Positions 8,776 through 17,510 are shown, counted from the first letter of the stretch. The stretch is 47,407 nt of DNA from an uncultured Bacilli bacterium (GCA_934120015.1 CAKOTD010000007.1:1-47407); one strand, 5' to 3'. The notes: a model not told the origin generated them from the sequence alone. A program made the numbers and translations.

Positions 8776-9637
8776 TTAATCATTAAGTAATACTCTTATG
8801 GTACTACCTTCTACTAATCTTTCGCCATTACTAGGTGATTGATAAGTTATAATTGAACCAGAACCAGTAAATTCTACTTTAAAATTTTTAAGTTCTTTAA
8901 TAGCTTCCTTCGGAGTCATACCAATAACATCTGATACTGTATAATATTTTTTATCAAGATAATTATATTTTTTTTCAGTTGCTCCGTCTCTTTTCTGAAT
9001 ATTAAGTTCACTAATGGAATCTTTTAATACAGCTCTTGCAATTGGTGCTGCAATTGTACCACCATATTGCGTTACACCTTTAGCATTGTCAACAGCAATA
9101 TAAACTATTACTTGTGGATCATCAGCTGGTAAGAATCCCATAAATGATACAATATAGTTACCAACCATGTATTTACCATCTTTAACTTTTTGAGCTGTTC
9201 CCGTTTTTCCTCCAACCCTATATCCATCAATATAGGCTGGTCTACCAGTTCCGTTTGAAACAACACTTTCAAGTGCATATCTGACTTTTTCACTAGTCTC
9301 ACTACTTATAACTTTTCTTACTACTTGTTTTTCATTTTGTTTTATAACAGCATTAGTTTCAGGTTCATTTAAACTTTTTACAATATACGGTTTATATAAA
9401 GTACCACCATTTATAGCTGCACTAACTGCTGTTATTTGCTGTATTGGAGTAACACTTACACCTTGACCAAAGGCGGTTGTTGCAGTTTCCAAATCCCCAA
9501 TTTTATCAATGTTGAAAATGATACCATTAGCTTCTCCGTTTAAATCAACACCAGTTTTTTTACCAAAACCAAATTTATCAATGTAATCAAATAATTTTTC
9601 TTTACCTAATTTTAAACCTAGGTTGACAAAACCGGGG
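8776..9637 (-). CDS. spoVD: SpoVD-like class B PBP, C-terminal half (gene split by element 1)
   Basis: This is the second part of a class B penicillin-binding protein whose first part lies at 15362-16407. In frame from 9637 it reads PGFVNLGLKLGKEKL, continues through the FGQG motif and the KTG box in GGKTGTAQ (Lys493 of the joined protein), and ends in one PASTA domain beginning YYTVSDVIGM. SpoVD of Bacillus has just one PASTA domain, and the joined length of 635 aa is close to SpoVD (about 646). This half has no start of its own and lacks SxxK and SxN, so it cannot work alone. Its first in-frame Met is at 9492. The mraY and ftsW genes follow directly. Confidence 0.9.
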
Positions 9638-9662
9638 TTTCTTGACTACTATCAAGAGATAC
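9622..9662. other. Left attachment site of element 1
   Basis: The core TT is at 9638-9639. To its left is PBP coding sequence. To its right are 13 nt and then CAAGAGATAC (9653-9662), the element's recombinase-binding arm. The same arm occurs inverted at the right end, also 13 nt from its TT. Confidence 0.85.
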
Positions 9663-9819
9663 TTTTGAATTTAAGAAAGCTTTGAAAATGGTATTAAAAT
9701 GAACTATAAGAATTGAGTGCTTATATAATGATTATTTCGAATATGGATTAGAATGAATTATATATTTATAAATATAGTAATATTTTATCTCAGATAATTA
9801 TCTAGTAATTAATTTTTTG

Positions 9820-9848
9820 TTGAATAATGTCTAATTTTATGATATATT
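9820..9848 (+). promoter_or_regulatory. Vegetative-type promoter for the secreted protein and ABC genes
   Basis: TTGAAT, a 17-bp spacer, then TATATT, ending 34 bp before the start codon of the secreted protein. The rest of 9663-9882 is AT-rich with no recognisable feature. Confidence 0.5.
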
Positions 9849-9882
9849 TAATATGTGAGTGTATGTGTTAGAGGAGGATTAG

Positions 9883-10359
9883 ATGAAACTTAGAAATTTA
9901 AAAATTTTAGCTCTAGCACTAGTAATTACTTCAATAATGTCTGCAACAGGTGTTTCAGCAGCTTTATTTAGAAATTATGTAGGATTTAATTTACCTGCAA
10001 ATGCTGGAGAAATCTCAGGTGGGTCGGTTACTAAAAATGATGGAACCGAACATGTTATAGGTGTGTTAAGTACCAAAGATAAACGTGATTTTAAGGTTAG
10101 ACTATATGGAGAAGGATATGATGGTAGTACTGATTATTCATCATGGACTACAATTGCTGTAAATTCAAATACTGACAATGGTGATTATACAACTATTAAA
10201 AAATTTGGTAATACTATACTTGGATATGGAATGGTTCCGGGAACAGTTTCAATAACAATGAAAACTAGAAATTCGTATGCATCTAGCACATATTTTAATG
10301 GTCAATGGTTTTCATCTTTAAATTTATATAATCAATTAAACCCTAATCAACAAATATAA
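9883..10359 (+). CDS. Secreted protein with signal peptide, possible bacteriocin-like cargo
   Basis: A 158-residue protein with a clear signal peptide: MKLRNLK, a hydrophobic core, then GVSA as a probable cleavage site near residue 25. The mature part (about 130 aa) has no Cys, is rich in Gly, Ser, Thr, Asn and aromatic residues, and looks like beta structure. I do not recognise the family. The unit of small secreted protein, several membrane proteins and an ABC ATPase is the layout of lactococcin-972-type and other non-lantibiotic bacteriocin operons, where the transporter gives immunity. That is inference from layout only. GAGGAGG stands 8 nt before the ATG. A 97-nt gap separates it from the transporter genes, and no terminator is seen there. 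Confidence 0.75.
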   Translation: MKLRNLKILALALVITSIMSATGVSAALFRNYVGFNLPANAGEISGGSVTKNDGTEHVIGVLSTKDKRDFKVRLYGEGYDGSTDYSSWTTIAVNSNTDNGDYTTIKKFGNTILGYGMVPGTVSITMKTRNSYASSTYFNGQWFSSLNLYNQLNPNQQI

Positions 10360-10456
10360 TGTTATGTTGATTTTATAAGCTAAGTAGTAAGTTGTATGTT
10401 GTAAATTAATATGTTTTAGTTTACACATATACTCACAATTTATTTTGGAGGTTTAT

Positions 10457-11350
10457 ATGAAATTTTTTCTTAAAAATAATAAATATTTAATTTTAAGTAT
10501 TTTATTACTTTTATTGGTTGCTATTTTTGGTGTAATAAAATATAAAATTGATTATAATCAAGAAATAGATGATTATTATAGGATTTCTGAATATTTGAAG
10601 GAAAATCCTAATATTAATGTTGTATCCTTTCCAGATAAACCAGTAATGTATGATACATATACATTATTTAGTTATATATTAGTTGATAGTATTTTAGGAA
10701 TTATGCAATTTGTATTACCATTATTGATAATGTTATGTGGTTCATATAATTTTTATAAAAAACTTAAAACTGGATTTTTTAAAGATGAATGTTTAAGAAG
10801 TACATATAAAAAAAGATTAATTATTAATATATTGGATTCATGGAAAGTTGTATTAATTATCCCATTATATTTATTATTTATATTTATTGGGTGCTATTTA
10901 ATAACTGGTAGCTTTGATATAAATTCTACTATAGAGAGATTTGGTTATTCATTGATACCAATGGAATATTTGAATAATTTACCAAAGTTTTTCTTCTTTT
11001 ATGTCGTTAATTTAGCCTTACTCAGTATATATTACGTAAATATTTGTTTAATAACAACAAAAAAAGGCAGTAATTTTATCATAATGGTTGTTCAATCATA
11101 TTTAATCTTTATTATTGCAGCAATTTTTGTGGAAGTAGCTATAGGTCAAGGCTTACAAACCTTTTTTCCTTCTTTGATGAAATATAATTTTTGTAATTCT
11201 TTATCAATTTTTAACTTTTGGGTATATGATCATGTAATGAGTCTTGAGTTTATGTTTGCTTATGCCTTTTTCCTATTTATTATATCAACAGCTATAGTTA
11301 TATTGAAATATAAGGATAAGGAGGTAGTTTTCATTGAAAATGACAAATAA
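10457..11350 (+). CDS. ABC transporter membrane protein 1 of element 1
   Basis: A 297-aa protein with a basic head, a first helix at about residues 9-28, a soluble loop of about 45 residues and then five more helices. This resembles ABC-2-type permeases and the MutE/EpiE class of immunity permeases, but no named motif is visible. The ATG at 10457 has GGAGG five bases upstream and is preferred to the TTG at 10445. Its 3' end overlaps the next gene's start, so the three permeases and the ATPase are one operon. Confidence 0.7.
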   Translation: MKFFLKNNKYLILSILLLLLVAIFGVIKYKIDYNQEIDDYYRISEYLKENPNINVVSFPDKPVMYDTYTLFSYILVDSILGIMQFVLPLLIMLCGSYNFYKKLKTGFFKDECLRSTYKKRLIINILDSWKVVLIIPLYLLFIFIGCYLITGSFDINSTIERFGYSLIPMEYLNNLPKFFFFYVVNLALLSIYYVNICLITTKKGSNFIIMVVQSYLIFIIAAIFVEVAIGQGLQTFFPSLMKYNFCNSLSIFNFWVYDHVMSLEFMFAYAFFLFIISTAIVILKYKDKEVVFIENDK

Positions 11351-12095
11351 GATGTTAATGAATAGTGTAATAAGTGTTGTTGAAACTCCATACTATAAAT
11401 TATCTTTTATATTAATGGTTATTCTATCATTTTATGGTGGTTATATAAGTATGAATATGACATATTTAAATGGCTTTCTTACTGTACTAACAAATAAATT
11501 GTTTTTTACCTGGGGAGTATTAATTCCATTCTTGATTATAACTTTATGTACATATATATTTTTTCATAAAAGTGATTTTCTTATTTTAAGATTTAATAAT
11601 AAAAAAGAATATTTAAAAAATATGTTACTAACAATATTTTTTGTTAATTTATTCTCTTATGTAGTACTAATAGTATTATTGATTATTTGTTTAAATATAT
11701 TTCCAAAAAAAGGAGGTTTTGGATTTGTATATAATCCTAATCTTAACTGTCATAATTTTATCTATCTAGTTTTTATTTTATTTAGATTATTTTGTATTAT
11801 TCAATTAATTTCCATTATTAATGCACTTTTATGTAAGTTAACAAATATAAAATTTACTATAATGTTAAATATGATATTATATGCTAGTTTAATATTGTTA
11901 GTTTATTTTACTATGGTTCCAATAAGTAGTGTTTTAAGTATGCCACTATATATTGGAAATTATTTAATAATTAGTATGTATAGTAGTTTTGGTCTTGAGT
12001 TATTATGTACAATAATTTATTTTTCTATATTACTTGTTATAATATATTTTTTGTACTATATTAATAATAAAAGGATAGGTGACATAAAAGTATAA
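11334..12095 (+). CDS. ABC transporter membrane protein 2 of element 1
   Basis: A 253-aa protein with six predicted helices and very short loops. The TTG at 11334 is nine bases after GGAGG; an ATG two codons later is the alternative. It overlaps the previous gene by 17 nt and the next gene by one base (TAATG). Paralogous in style to the first and third permeases but not obviously similar in sequence. Probably half of a heteromeric ABC-2-like export or immunity channel. Confidence 0.68.
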   Translation: MKMTNKMLMNSVISVVETPYYKLSFILMVILSFYGGYISMNMTYLNGFLTVLTNKLFFTWGVLIPFLIITLCTYIFFHKSDFLILRFNNKKEYLKNMLLTIFFVNLFSYVVLIVLLIICLNIFPKKGGFGFVYNPNLNCHNFIYLVFILFRLFCIIQLISIINALLCKLTNIKFTIMLNMILYASLILLVYFTMVPISSVLSMPLYIGNYLIISMYSSFGLELLCTIIYFSILLVIIYFLYYINNKRIGDIKV

Positions 12096-12775
12096 TGAAA
12101 TATTTAATAAAACATGATTTAAAAAATATTATATGTAAAAGAAAGTATTGGTTATTTTTTTATTTCTTTGTGTTAATAGTTTTTGCTATGCTCTTTAAAA
12201 ATTATAATCAATCAATAGCTGATATTTTCTTAGTTAATATAGGTTTAAAATATGAAAAAGGTTCATTTTTGAAAATACTTATTTATATTTTTAATTTATT
12301 TTTTTTCATATTTTTATGTGTTGATGTTATGCTTGGTAATTTGAAATCAGGAGTTTATAATATTTTTTTACGAATGAAAAGAATAAAAATATGCTTATCG
12401 AAATTCTTATCAAATTTAATTGTAATTATACTAGTATCGATTATTTCTTTTGTACTACTATATATAGTGTATTTATCTTCTGGTATTAAAATTCAGAAAA
12501 TATTTATCTTTTTGATAATTGAAGTTATTTTCAGATTAATAATATGTATGTATGTTTCATTAATCTTATCAGCACTTTTTTATGATAGAAAAGTATTTGT
12601 ATTTATAATATTTTTTGTAGCTATACTTATATGTATTCAGTTAAACAATTTTGTGCAACCATATTTATTTAAAGATAGAATTATATATTTGTTGTTTAAT
12701 TTGGTGATTAGTATTATAACTTATTTTATAGTTTTTAAACGATCAATGATAGGTTTATTTGAAAGGAGTTTTTGA
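12095..12775 (+). CDS. ABC transporter membrane protein 3 of element 1
   Basis: A 226-aa protein with six hydrophobic segments. It begins MKYLIKHDLKNIICKRKYW, the amphipathic lead-in seen at the start of many ABC-2 permeases. The ATG overlaps the stop of the preceding gene, and the ATPase starts immediately after its own stop, which implies translational coupling through the whole set. Confidence 0.68.
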   Translation: MKYLIKHDLKNIICKRKYWLFFYFFVLIVFAMLFKNYNQSIADIFLVNIGLKYEKGSFLKILIYIFNLFFFIFLCVDVMLGNLKSGVYNIFLRMKRIKICLSKFLSNLIVIILVSIISFVLLYIVYLSSGIKIQKIFIFLIIEVIFRLIICMYVSLILSALFYDRKVFVFIIFFVAILICIQLNNFVQPYLFKDRIIYLLFNLVISIITYFIVFKRSMIGLFERSF

Positions 12776-13405
12776 ATGAAAATAGTATTTAAAGATGTAT
12801 CTAAAAAATTTAAGAATGCTTATATATTAAATGATGTTAATATTGAGTTTAATGAAGGTAAAATATATGGTTTAATTGGAAGAAATGGTAGTGGTAAGAG
12901 TGTTTTGTTAAAAATGCTTTGTGGATTTTATTTACCAACTTCAGGAAGCATATATTATGATAATATTGATATTAAAAAAAGTGGTATATTTATGCCTGAT
13001 ACAAGGGCATTAATAGAAAAACCTAATTTTTTGCCTCATTTAACAGGATTTGAAAATTTAAGAGTATTAGCTAAGATACAGAATAAGATAAATGATGACG
13101 ATATAATTAATGCACTAGAAATGGTAAATTTAAAAGATAATATAAATAAGAAGTATTGTGAATATTCACTTGGCATGAAACAAAAATTAGGTATTGCTCA
13201 AGTGTTAATGGAAAATCCAAAGGTTATGATTTTTGATGAACCATTTAATGGTATTGAAGAAGAAACTGTTAAAAAAATAAGAAAAATAATATTACAAGAG
13301 AAAAATAATGGTAAGATTATAGTAGTAGCATCTCATATGAAAGATGACATTGAACAACTGGCAGATATAGTATATAAGGTTGATGGTGGACAAGTTATAG
13401 TATAA
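12776..13405 (+). CDS. ABC transporter ATP-binding protein of element 1
   Basis: A 209-aa single nucleotide-binding domain. Walker A is GRNGSGKS (residues 35-42). The signature is a variant, YSLGMKQK in place of LSGGQ, which is common in bacteriocin-immunity and CcmA-type ATPases. Walker B is VMIFDEP, and the switch His is in ASHMKDD. It powers the three preceding membrane proteins. GAAAGGAG lies just before the start. The gene ends in a strong terminator, which isolates it from the integrase. Confidence 0.9.
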   Translation: MKIVFKDVSKKFKNAYILNDVNIEFNEGKIYGLIGRNGSGKSVLLKMLCGFYLPTSGSIYYDNIDIKKSGIFMPDTRALIEKPNFLPHLTGFENLRVLAKIQNKINDDDIINALEMVNLKDNINKKYCEYSLGMKQKLGIAQVLMENPKVMIFDEPFNGIEEETVKKIRKIILQEKNNGKIIVVASHMKDDIEQLADIVYKVDGGQVIV

Positions 13406-13423
13406 AAAATATCTAATTTTGTA

Positions 13424-13450
13424 AGAACTCATATTTGAGTTCTTTTTTTT
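13424..13450 (+). terminator. Intrinsic terminator after the ABC operon
   Basis: AGAACTCA-tatt-TGAGTTCT followed by eight or more T. Confidence 0.9.
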
Positions 13451-13452
13451 TA

Positions 13453-13471
13453 GTAAGATTAATAATCTTAC
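13453..13471. repeat. Perfect 8-bp inverted repeat before the integrase operon
   Basis: GTAAGATT-aat-AATCTTAC lies between the ABC terminator and the AAGGAGG of the small ORF. It may be an operator or a leader hairpin controlling the small ORF and integrase. Confidence 0.5.
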
Positions 13472-13490
13472 TTAGAAGGAGGTAATAATT

Positions 13491-13685
13491 TTGGAATTAG
13501 TAGATGAACTTAATATTTATACAAATACAAAAGAATTACCAAAAGAATATTTAATATTAAAGTTAAAAATGTTATTTAATAAAGATTTACTTGATGAAAA
13601 ATTAATTAATTATGATATATATAATAGAATGCAAAAAAGTTTAATGAAAAAAATGGACAAGTTAGTACTAGAGTATAAAGCATAA
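13491..13685 (+). CDS. Small charged protein preceding the integrase; candidate excision factor
   Basis: A 64-aa, strongly charged helical protein with a TTG start eight bases after GGAGG. It ends 16 nt before the serine integrase gene and is surely cotranscribed. The second half (LFNKDLLDEKLIN...KKMDKL) has the short helical look of SHOCT-like proteins found next to serine recombinases in Firmicutes. Large serine integrases need a separate directionality factor for excision, often a small neighbour. That role here is a guess from position. Element 2 has a similar-sized small ORF in front of its own integrase. Confidence 0.6.
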   Translation: MELVDELNIYTNTKELPKEYLILKLKMLFNKDLLDEKLINYDIYNRMQKSLMKKMDKLVLEYKA

Positions 13686-13701
13686 GCTATGGGGGTGTAT
13701 C

Positions 13702-15336
13702 ATGGATATAATTAAGGCAAGAAGTGAGGGTATACTAGGAAAAACAATCTATGATATGAATTTAAGAGTTGTAGATTATGGACGAGTTTCCACGGATAAA
13801 GATGATCAAATAAATTCACTAGATAATCAAATCAAATATTTTAATGACTTAATATCTAATGTATCAACATGGACACATGTAGCAAGCTATGCAGATGAGG
13901 GAATTTCTGGAACACAAGTTTATAAAAGGGAAAAGTTTTTGAAAATGATTGAAGATGCTAGACTTGGAAAATTTGATTTAATTTTAACTAAAGAGGTATC
14001 GAGATTTGCTCGTAATACTATGGATAGTTTAAGATACACACAATTACTACTTAATTATGGTGTAATAGTATATTTTATATCAGATAATATTAATACAATT
14101 CAGCCAGATAGTGAATTTAGACTTACATTAATGGCAAGTATGGCACAAGATGAAGTAAGAAAATTATCAGAAAGAGTTAAATTTGGAATAAGGAGAAGTA
14201 TTAAGGATGGGAAAGTTGGAGGTAGTGGTACATACGGATATATAAAGGACAAATGTAAATTAATTATAAATGATAAAGAGGCTTATGTTGTAAATATAAT
14301 TTTTACATTATATGCGTCTGGAAATTATGGATTAAGGAAAATAGGGGAGATGCTAGCAGAAAAAGGGTATTACACTAGAAAAGGTAATATATTTAGTGAT
14401 GTAACACTAAAAAAAATGATTTCAAATCCAAGATATAAGGGTTGGTATACAGCTGGATTATCTGAAGTTGAGGATTATAAAACACATAAAAAAAAGTTAA
14501 AGCCAAAAGAAGAATGGATATGTTATAAGGATGAAAGTGGTAATGTCCCTGCAATTGTTAGTGAAGAATTATGGAATAAGGCTAATGAAGTATATAATAG
14601 TCGAAAGTTATTATGGAATAAAAATGCTTTAAATAAAGAATATTTTTTAGAAAATAGAAAATATACTTCAAAAATATTTTGTATGGAACATAATACAACT
14701 TTTATTAGATGTGCAAGTGGTAAAAGAAAAAATAATCCTGTATGGCAATGTAATGAATTTTTAAGGCATGGAATAAAGGGGTGTTTAACTCCAAGATTAT
14801 ATGAAAAATATATAGATGAAATATTTTTACCTATATTAGAAGAATTGATTGGTGATAGAGAAGAAATTATAAAAACGATAATTAATGAATATCATAATTT
14901 AATAAAAGAAAGTAGTAGTGAAAATGATATAAATATTATAAGAAAGAAATTAGATGAACAACAATTACTTAAAGATAAATTATTAGATATGTTACTAGAA
15001 GGCATTATATCAGAAGAAGACTTTAAGAAAAAAAATAGTAAAATATTAGAAGAAATGATAAGTACCAAGAAACAATTAGTAAAGTTAGAAACTTCAGATA
15101 ATTTGAATGGTAATTTAAATAATGTAACAAAAATAAGGAGTTTTCTCCTAAGTAAATTCAATATAAGAAATAATATTGGTAGATATTTTAATTTATTTGT
15201 GGATAAAGTACTTGTTAGTAAAGTTAATAATGATAGAAAACATATAAAATTACAATTATTATTTAATTTTAATAAGGAAAAAATGGAAATGGATATTAAT
15301 TATAATAAGGGAGAGTATGTAAATAATTTTTCTTAA
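13702..15336 (+). CDS. Large serine recombinase (integrase) of element 1
   Basis: The enzyme makes a 2-bp staggered cut through a serine-DNA link and exchanges attP and attB. In the 544-aa protein the resolvase-type catalytic domain begins near residue 22, with the nucleophile Ser30 in YGRVSTD, the conserved YADEGISG near 73 and SRFARNTMDS near 111. A recombinase domain follows (LRKIGEMLAEKGYYTRKG near 214), then the region with Cys residues that normally forms the zinc ribbon, and a coiled-coil stretch around 395-450. GGGGGTG precedes the ATG. The stop codon is 25 bp from the right crossover point, as is usual for an integrase beside its att site. Confidence 0.95.
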   Translation: MDIIKARSEGILGKTIYDMNLRVVDYGRVSTDKDDQINSLDNQIKYFNDLISNVSTWTHVASYADEGISGTQVYKREKFLKMIEDARLGKFDLILTKEVSRFARNTMDSLRYTQLLLNYGVIVYFISDNINTIQPDSEFRLTLMASMAQDEVRKLSERVKFGIRRSIKDGKVGGSGTYGYIKDKCKLIINDKEAYVVNIIFTLYASGNYGLRKIGEMLAEKGYYTRKGNIFSDVTLKKMISNPRYKGWYTAGLSEVEDYKTHKKKLKPKEEWICYKDESGNVPAIVSEELWNKANEVYNSRKLLWNKNALNKEYFLENRKYTSKIFCMEHNTTFIRCASGKRKNNPVWQCNEFLRHGIKGCLTPRLYEKYIDEIFLPILEELIGDREEIIKTIINEYHNLIKESSSENDINIIRKKLDEQQLLKDKLLDMLLEGIISEEDFKKKNSKILEEMISTKKQLVKLETSDNLNGNLNNVTKIRSFLLSKFNIRNNIGRYFNLFVDKVLVSKVNNDRKHIKLQLLFNFNKEKMEMDINYNKGEYVNNFS

Positions 15337-16407
15337 AGGTATCTCTTGTTTTAGAGTGATATTACAAGAATTTTCAACTACTTGCAAGTATGTTTGTAAT
15401 CCATGTCCACCATGTTTCCAACAGTGAAGAGTTGCACCTTCAACTGTTATACCACCAGTATCAGTAAAAGTGTCATTATCTAAGTCAACAATTTTTTCCT
15501 CAAGAGAAGCTGCAAGTGTAATTATTTTGAAAGTAGAACCAGGTTCATATGTTGCCCAAATAGGTAGATTTCTATTAATTTCTTCTGTTGTATAGTTTTG
15601 ATAATTACTTGGAGAAAAATTTGGTCTTGAAGAAATTGCCAAAATTTCACCACTATTTGGATCCATAACAATGCCTAATGCTTGATCAGGATTATATTTA
15701 GAGACGGCATTATCAAGTTCTCGTTCTAACGATTTTTGAATATTATTATTGATTGTTAGTGTTATGTTTACTCCATCTTGAGGTTGCTCATATACTTCTG
15801 ATAAATTTAGTCTAGTACCTTTAGCATCACTATAATATTTAATTGCCCCATAACTACCTGTAAGGTAATCATTATACATAAGTTCAAGACCACTTAATCC
15901 TTGATTATCAATTCCGACAAACCCTATTGTATGTGATAAACTAGAATCAAAAGGATAATATCTTTTTGATTCTTTAACTAGATAAACACCGGGTAGATGC
16001 AAATTATTTATTTTATCGGCAGTTTCATAATCAAGTCTTCTTCCTTCCGGATGAACTCTCTCAATTGATGATTTTTTGCTTACATGTGTCAGCATATCTT
16101 CATAACTAGTATTTAATATTTGACTAATTTCACGGGCTGTTTTTTCTTTATCCTTAATTTGGTTGGGAATAAGAACTAATGATGTAGTAGTTAAATTATC
16201 TGCCAGTATAACCCCGTTTCGGTCATAAATAATTCCCCTGTTAGATTCAATAGGTAGGTTTCTACTCCATAGTGAATTAGCAAACCCATTTAATTTATTA
16301 TAACTTACTACTTGAATGTAAAATACTTTTGATATTATTAAAATAAATAATAAAATAATAACTATTAAAACTACTTTAATACGAGTATGAATTTTTCTAA
16401 AAAACAT
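15259..16407 (-). CDS. spoVD: SpoVD-like class B PBP, N-terminal half (gene split by element 1)
   Basis: The real gene sequence runs from the ATG at 16407 (AGGAGG upstream) to 15362. The last 34 or so codons of the open frame are element DNA read antisense to the integrase. Seen in order: a basic head and membrane helix (about 9-30), RGIIYDRNGVILA of the dimerisation domain (about 57), and the transpeptidase SxxK motif with Ser291 in EPGSTFK. The break falls in the Asn349 codon of the SxN box (ENSCN). The KTG box and PASTA domain are on the other half at 8776-9637. In the integrated state the product is a truncated, membrane-anchored and presumably inactive protein. Excision would restore 635 aa. 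Confidence 0.92.
   Translation of the reverse strand: MFFRKIHTRIKVVLIVIILLFILIISKVFYIQVVSYNKLNGFANSLWSRNLPIESNRGIIYDRNGVILADNLTTTSLVLIPNQIKDKEKTAREISQILNTSYEDMLTHVSKKSSIERVHPEGRRLDYETADKINNLHLPGVYLVKESKRYYPFDSSLSHTIGFVGIDNQGLSGLELMYNDYLTGSYGAIKYYSDAKGTRLNLSEVYEQPQDGVNITLTINNNIQKSLERELDNAVSKYNPDQALGIVMDPNSGEILAISSRPNFSPSNYQNYTTEEINRNLPIWATYEPGSTFKIITLAASLEEKIVDLDNDTFTDTGGITVEGATLHCWKHGGHGLQTYLQVVENSCNITLKQEIPLRKIIYILSLIIINIHFHFFLIKIK
15339..15378. other. Right attachment site of element 1
   Basis: The arm GTATCTCTTG (15339-15348), 13 nt, core TT at 15362-15363, then PBP coding sequence. Joined with the left end it gives an attP with perfect 10-bp arms placed symmetrically (13 nt each side) about TT. 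Confidence 0.85.
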
Positions 16408-16462
16408 ATAAATCCTCCTAGAAAATTATATGAATATTAAAATAATTTAGTCTAAAATATAC

Positions 16463-16491
16463 TTGTTTTAGTTATTTAATTGTGTTATTAT
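16463..16491 (+). promoter_or_regulatory. Probable vegetative promoter for the amidoligase-like gene
   Basis: TTGTTT, a 17-bp spacer and TATTAT, ending 23 bp before the start at 16515. No confident promoter was found in the other direction for the PBP gene. Confidence 0.5.
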
Positions 16492-16514
16492 ATTGTTTCA
16501 AAAGAGGAAGTTAT

Positions 16515-17510
16515 ATGGAAAAATTAGAAGAAGTATTTAGTGATGTTAATAATGTTAAAATAAAATATAGAAGTAAAATTAATTTACCAAGAAACATAAA
16601 ATTTGGTACGGAAATTGAATTTGAAAATGCTAATTATCATAGTGTTTCACTTGATTTACAAAAATGTAAATCTTTATCAAAATGGACCTTAAAGGGGGAT
16701 GTATCTGTTACAACATATTATAATGGAAGTTGTGGTGGGGAATTGGTATCTCCAATTTTGCATGATTCAAGATTTGCTTGGAATGAATTAAAAGATGCAT
16801 GCTTATTAATAAGACAAGATTTTGGGCTTAGTACTGGTAAGTCAGGTGCCCATATTCATATTGATAGTAATATATTAAATGATAAAGATGAGTATATTTT
16901 AAACTTTATTAAAATATGGTCTTTATATGAACATGTTATATATCATTTTTCATATGGAACATCTAATACACCGAGAAAGGTACTTCCTTTGTATGCTTCT
17001 CCATTAGCAAGTAATATTTGTAACTTTTTATGTGATTATTATTCTAAAAAAGATTGGTACAATTATATATTAGGTAATGGTGATATAAAAAAAAGTACTA
17101 ACTTATATTATTTATTTTCTTCATTCATATATACAAAAGGTATTATTAATTATGGTTTTAATTTCTATCATTGTCAGGGGACTGATGATGATGAATTAAA
17201 TACTATTGAAATAAGGTGTCCTAATGGAACACTTGATAATGTAATATGGCAGAATAATATTAACTTTTTTACCAAATTACTTTTATATTGTGCTAGTGAT
17301 TCTTTTGATAAAGAGTTGATAGATAAAAAGTTATGTATTTTTGAGCCAAAGGAATTAACCGATTATTCAGATATATATTTTGAGGATGCAATAGAACTTG
17401 CCAATTTGATTTTTGATGATGAGTTAGATAAAATGTATTTTTTGAAGCAGTATTTAAAAATGGATAAATATAATTTTGAAATTGTTAAAGAAAAGGCATT
17501 GAAACGATAA
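16515..17510 (+). CDS. Putative amidoligase (Amidoligase_2-like)
   Basis: A 331-aa protein from the ATG at 16515 (GAGGAAG upstream; the longer frame from 16482 lacks a site). The block FGTEIEFE near residue 31, SGGELVSP-like CGGELVSPIL near 76, GAHIHID near 112 and IEIRCPNGT near 230 are the glutamate-cysteine-ligase-fold residues typical of the Amidoligase_2 family. Those enzymes use ATP to form amide bonds and are often found beside peptidoglycan or peptide-tag systems. The Glu pair and His pair would bind metal and ATP. It stands alone between a split PBP and enolase, so its substrate is unknown. Confidence 0.7.
   Translation: MEKLEEVFSDVNNVKIKYRSKINLPRNIKFGTEIEFENANYHSVSLDLQKCKSLSKWTLKGDVSVTTYYNGSCGGELVSPILHDSRFAWNELKDACLLIRQDFGLSTGKSGAHIHIDSNILNDKDEYILNFIKIWSLYEHVIYHFSYGTSNTPRKVLPLYASPLASNICNFLCDYYSKKDWYNYILGNGDIKKSTNLYYLFSSFIYTKGIINYGFNFYHCQGTDDDELNTIEIRCPNGTLDNVIWQNNINFFTKLLLYCASDSFDKELIDKKLCIFEPKELTDYSDIYFEDAIELANLIFDDELDKMYFLKQYLKMDKYNFEIVKEKALKR

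Larger units (their letters stand above)
9638..15361. mobile_element. Element 1: 5.7-kb serine-integrase element inserted in the spoVD-like PBP gene
   Basis: The two halves of one PBP gene lie on either side. Joining 15362 to 9637 (reading the minus strand) through the shared dinucleotide TT restores ENSCNPGFV without gain or loss of a base. The element carries a secreted protein, three membrane proteins and an ATPase of an ABC transporter, a small ORF and a large serine recombinase next to the right end. No DNA replication or conjugation gene is present, so it would need help to move between cells. It is inserted opposite to the host gene's direction. Confidence 0.9.

Noticed and set aside
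15259..15361. C-terminal tail of the N-terminal PBP frame as true protein
   Set aside because: It is element DNA antisense to the integrase end; the host sequence stops at 15362.
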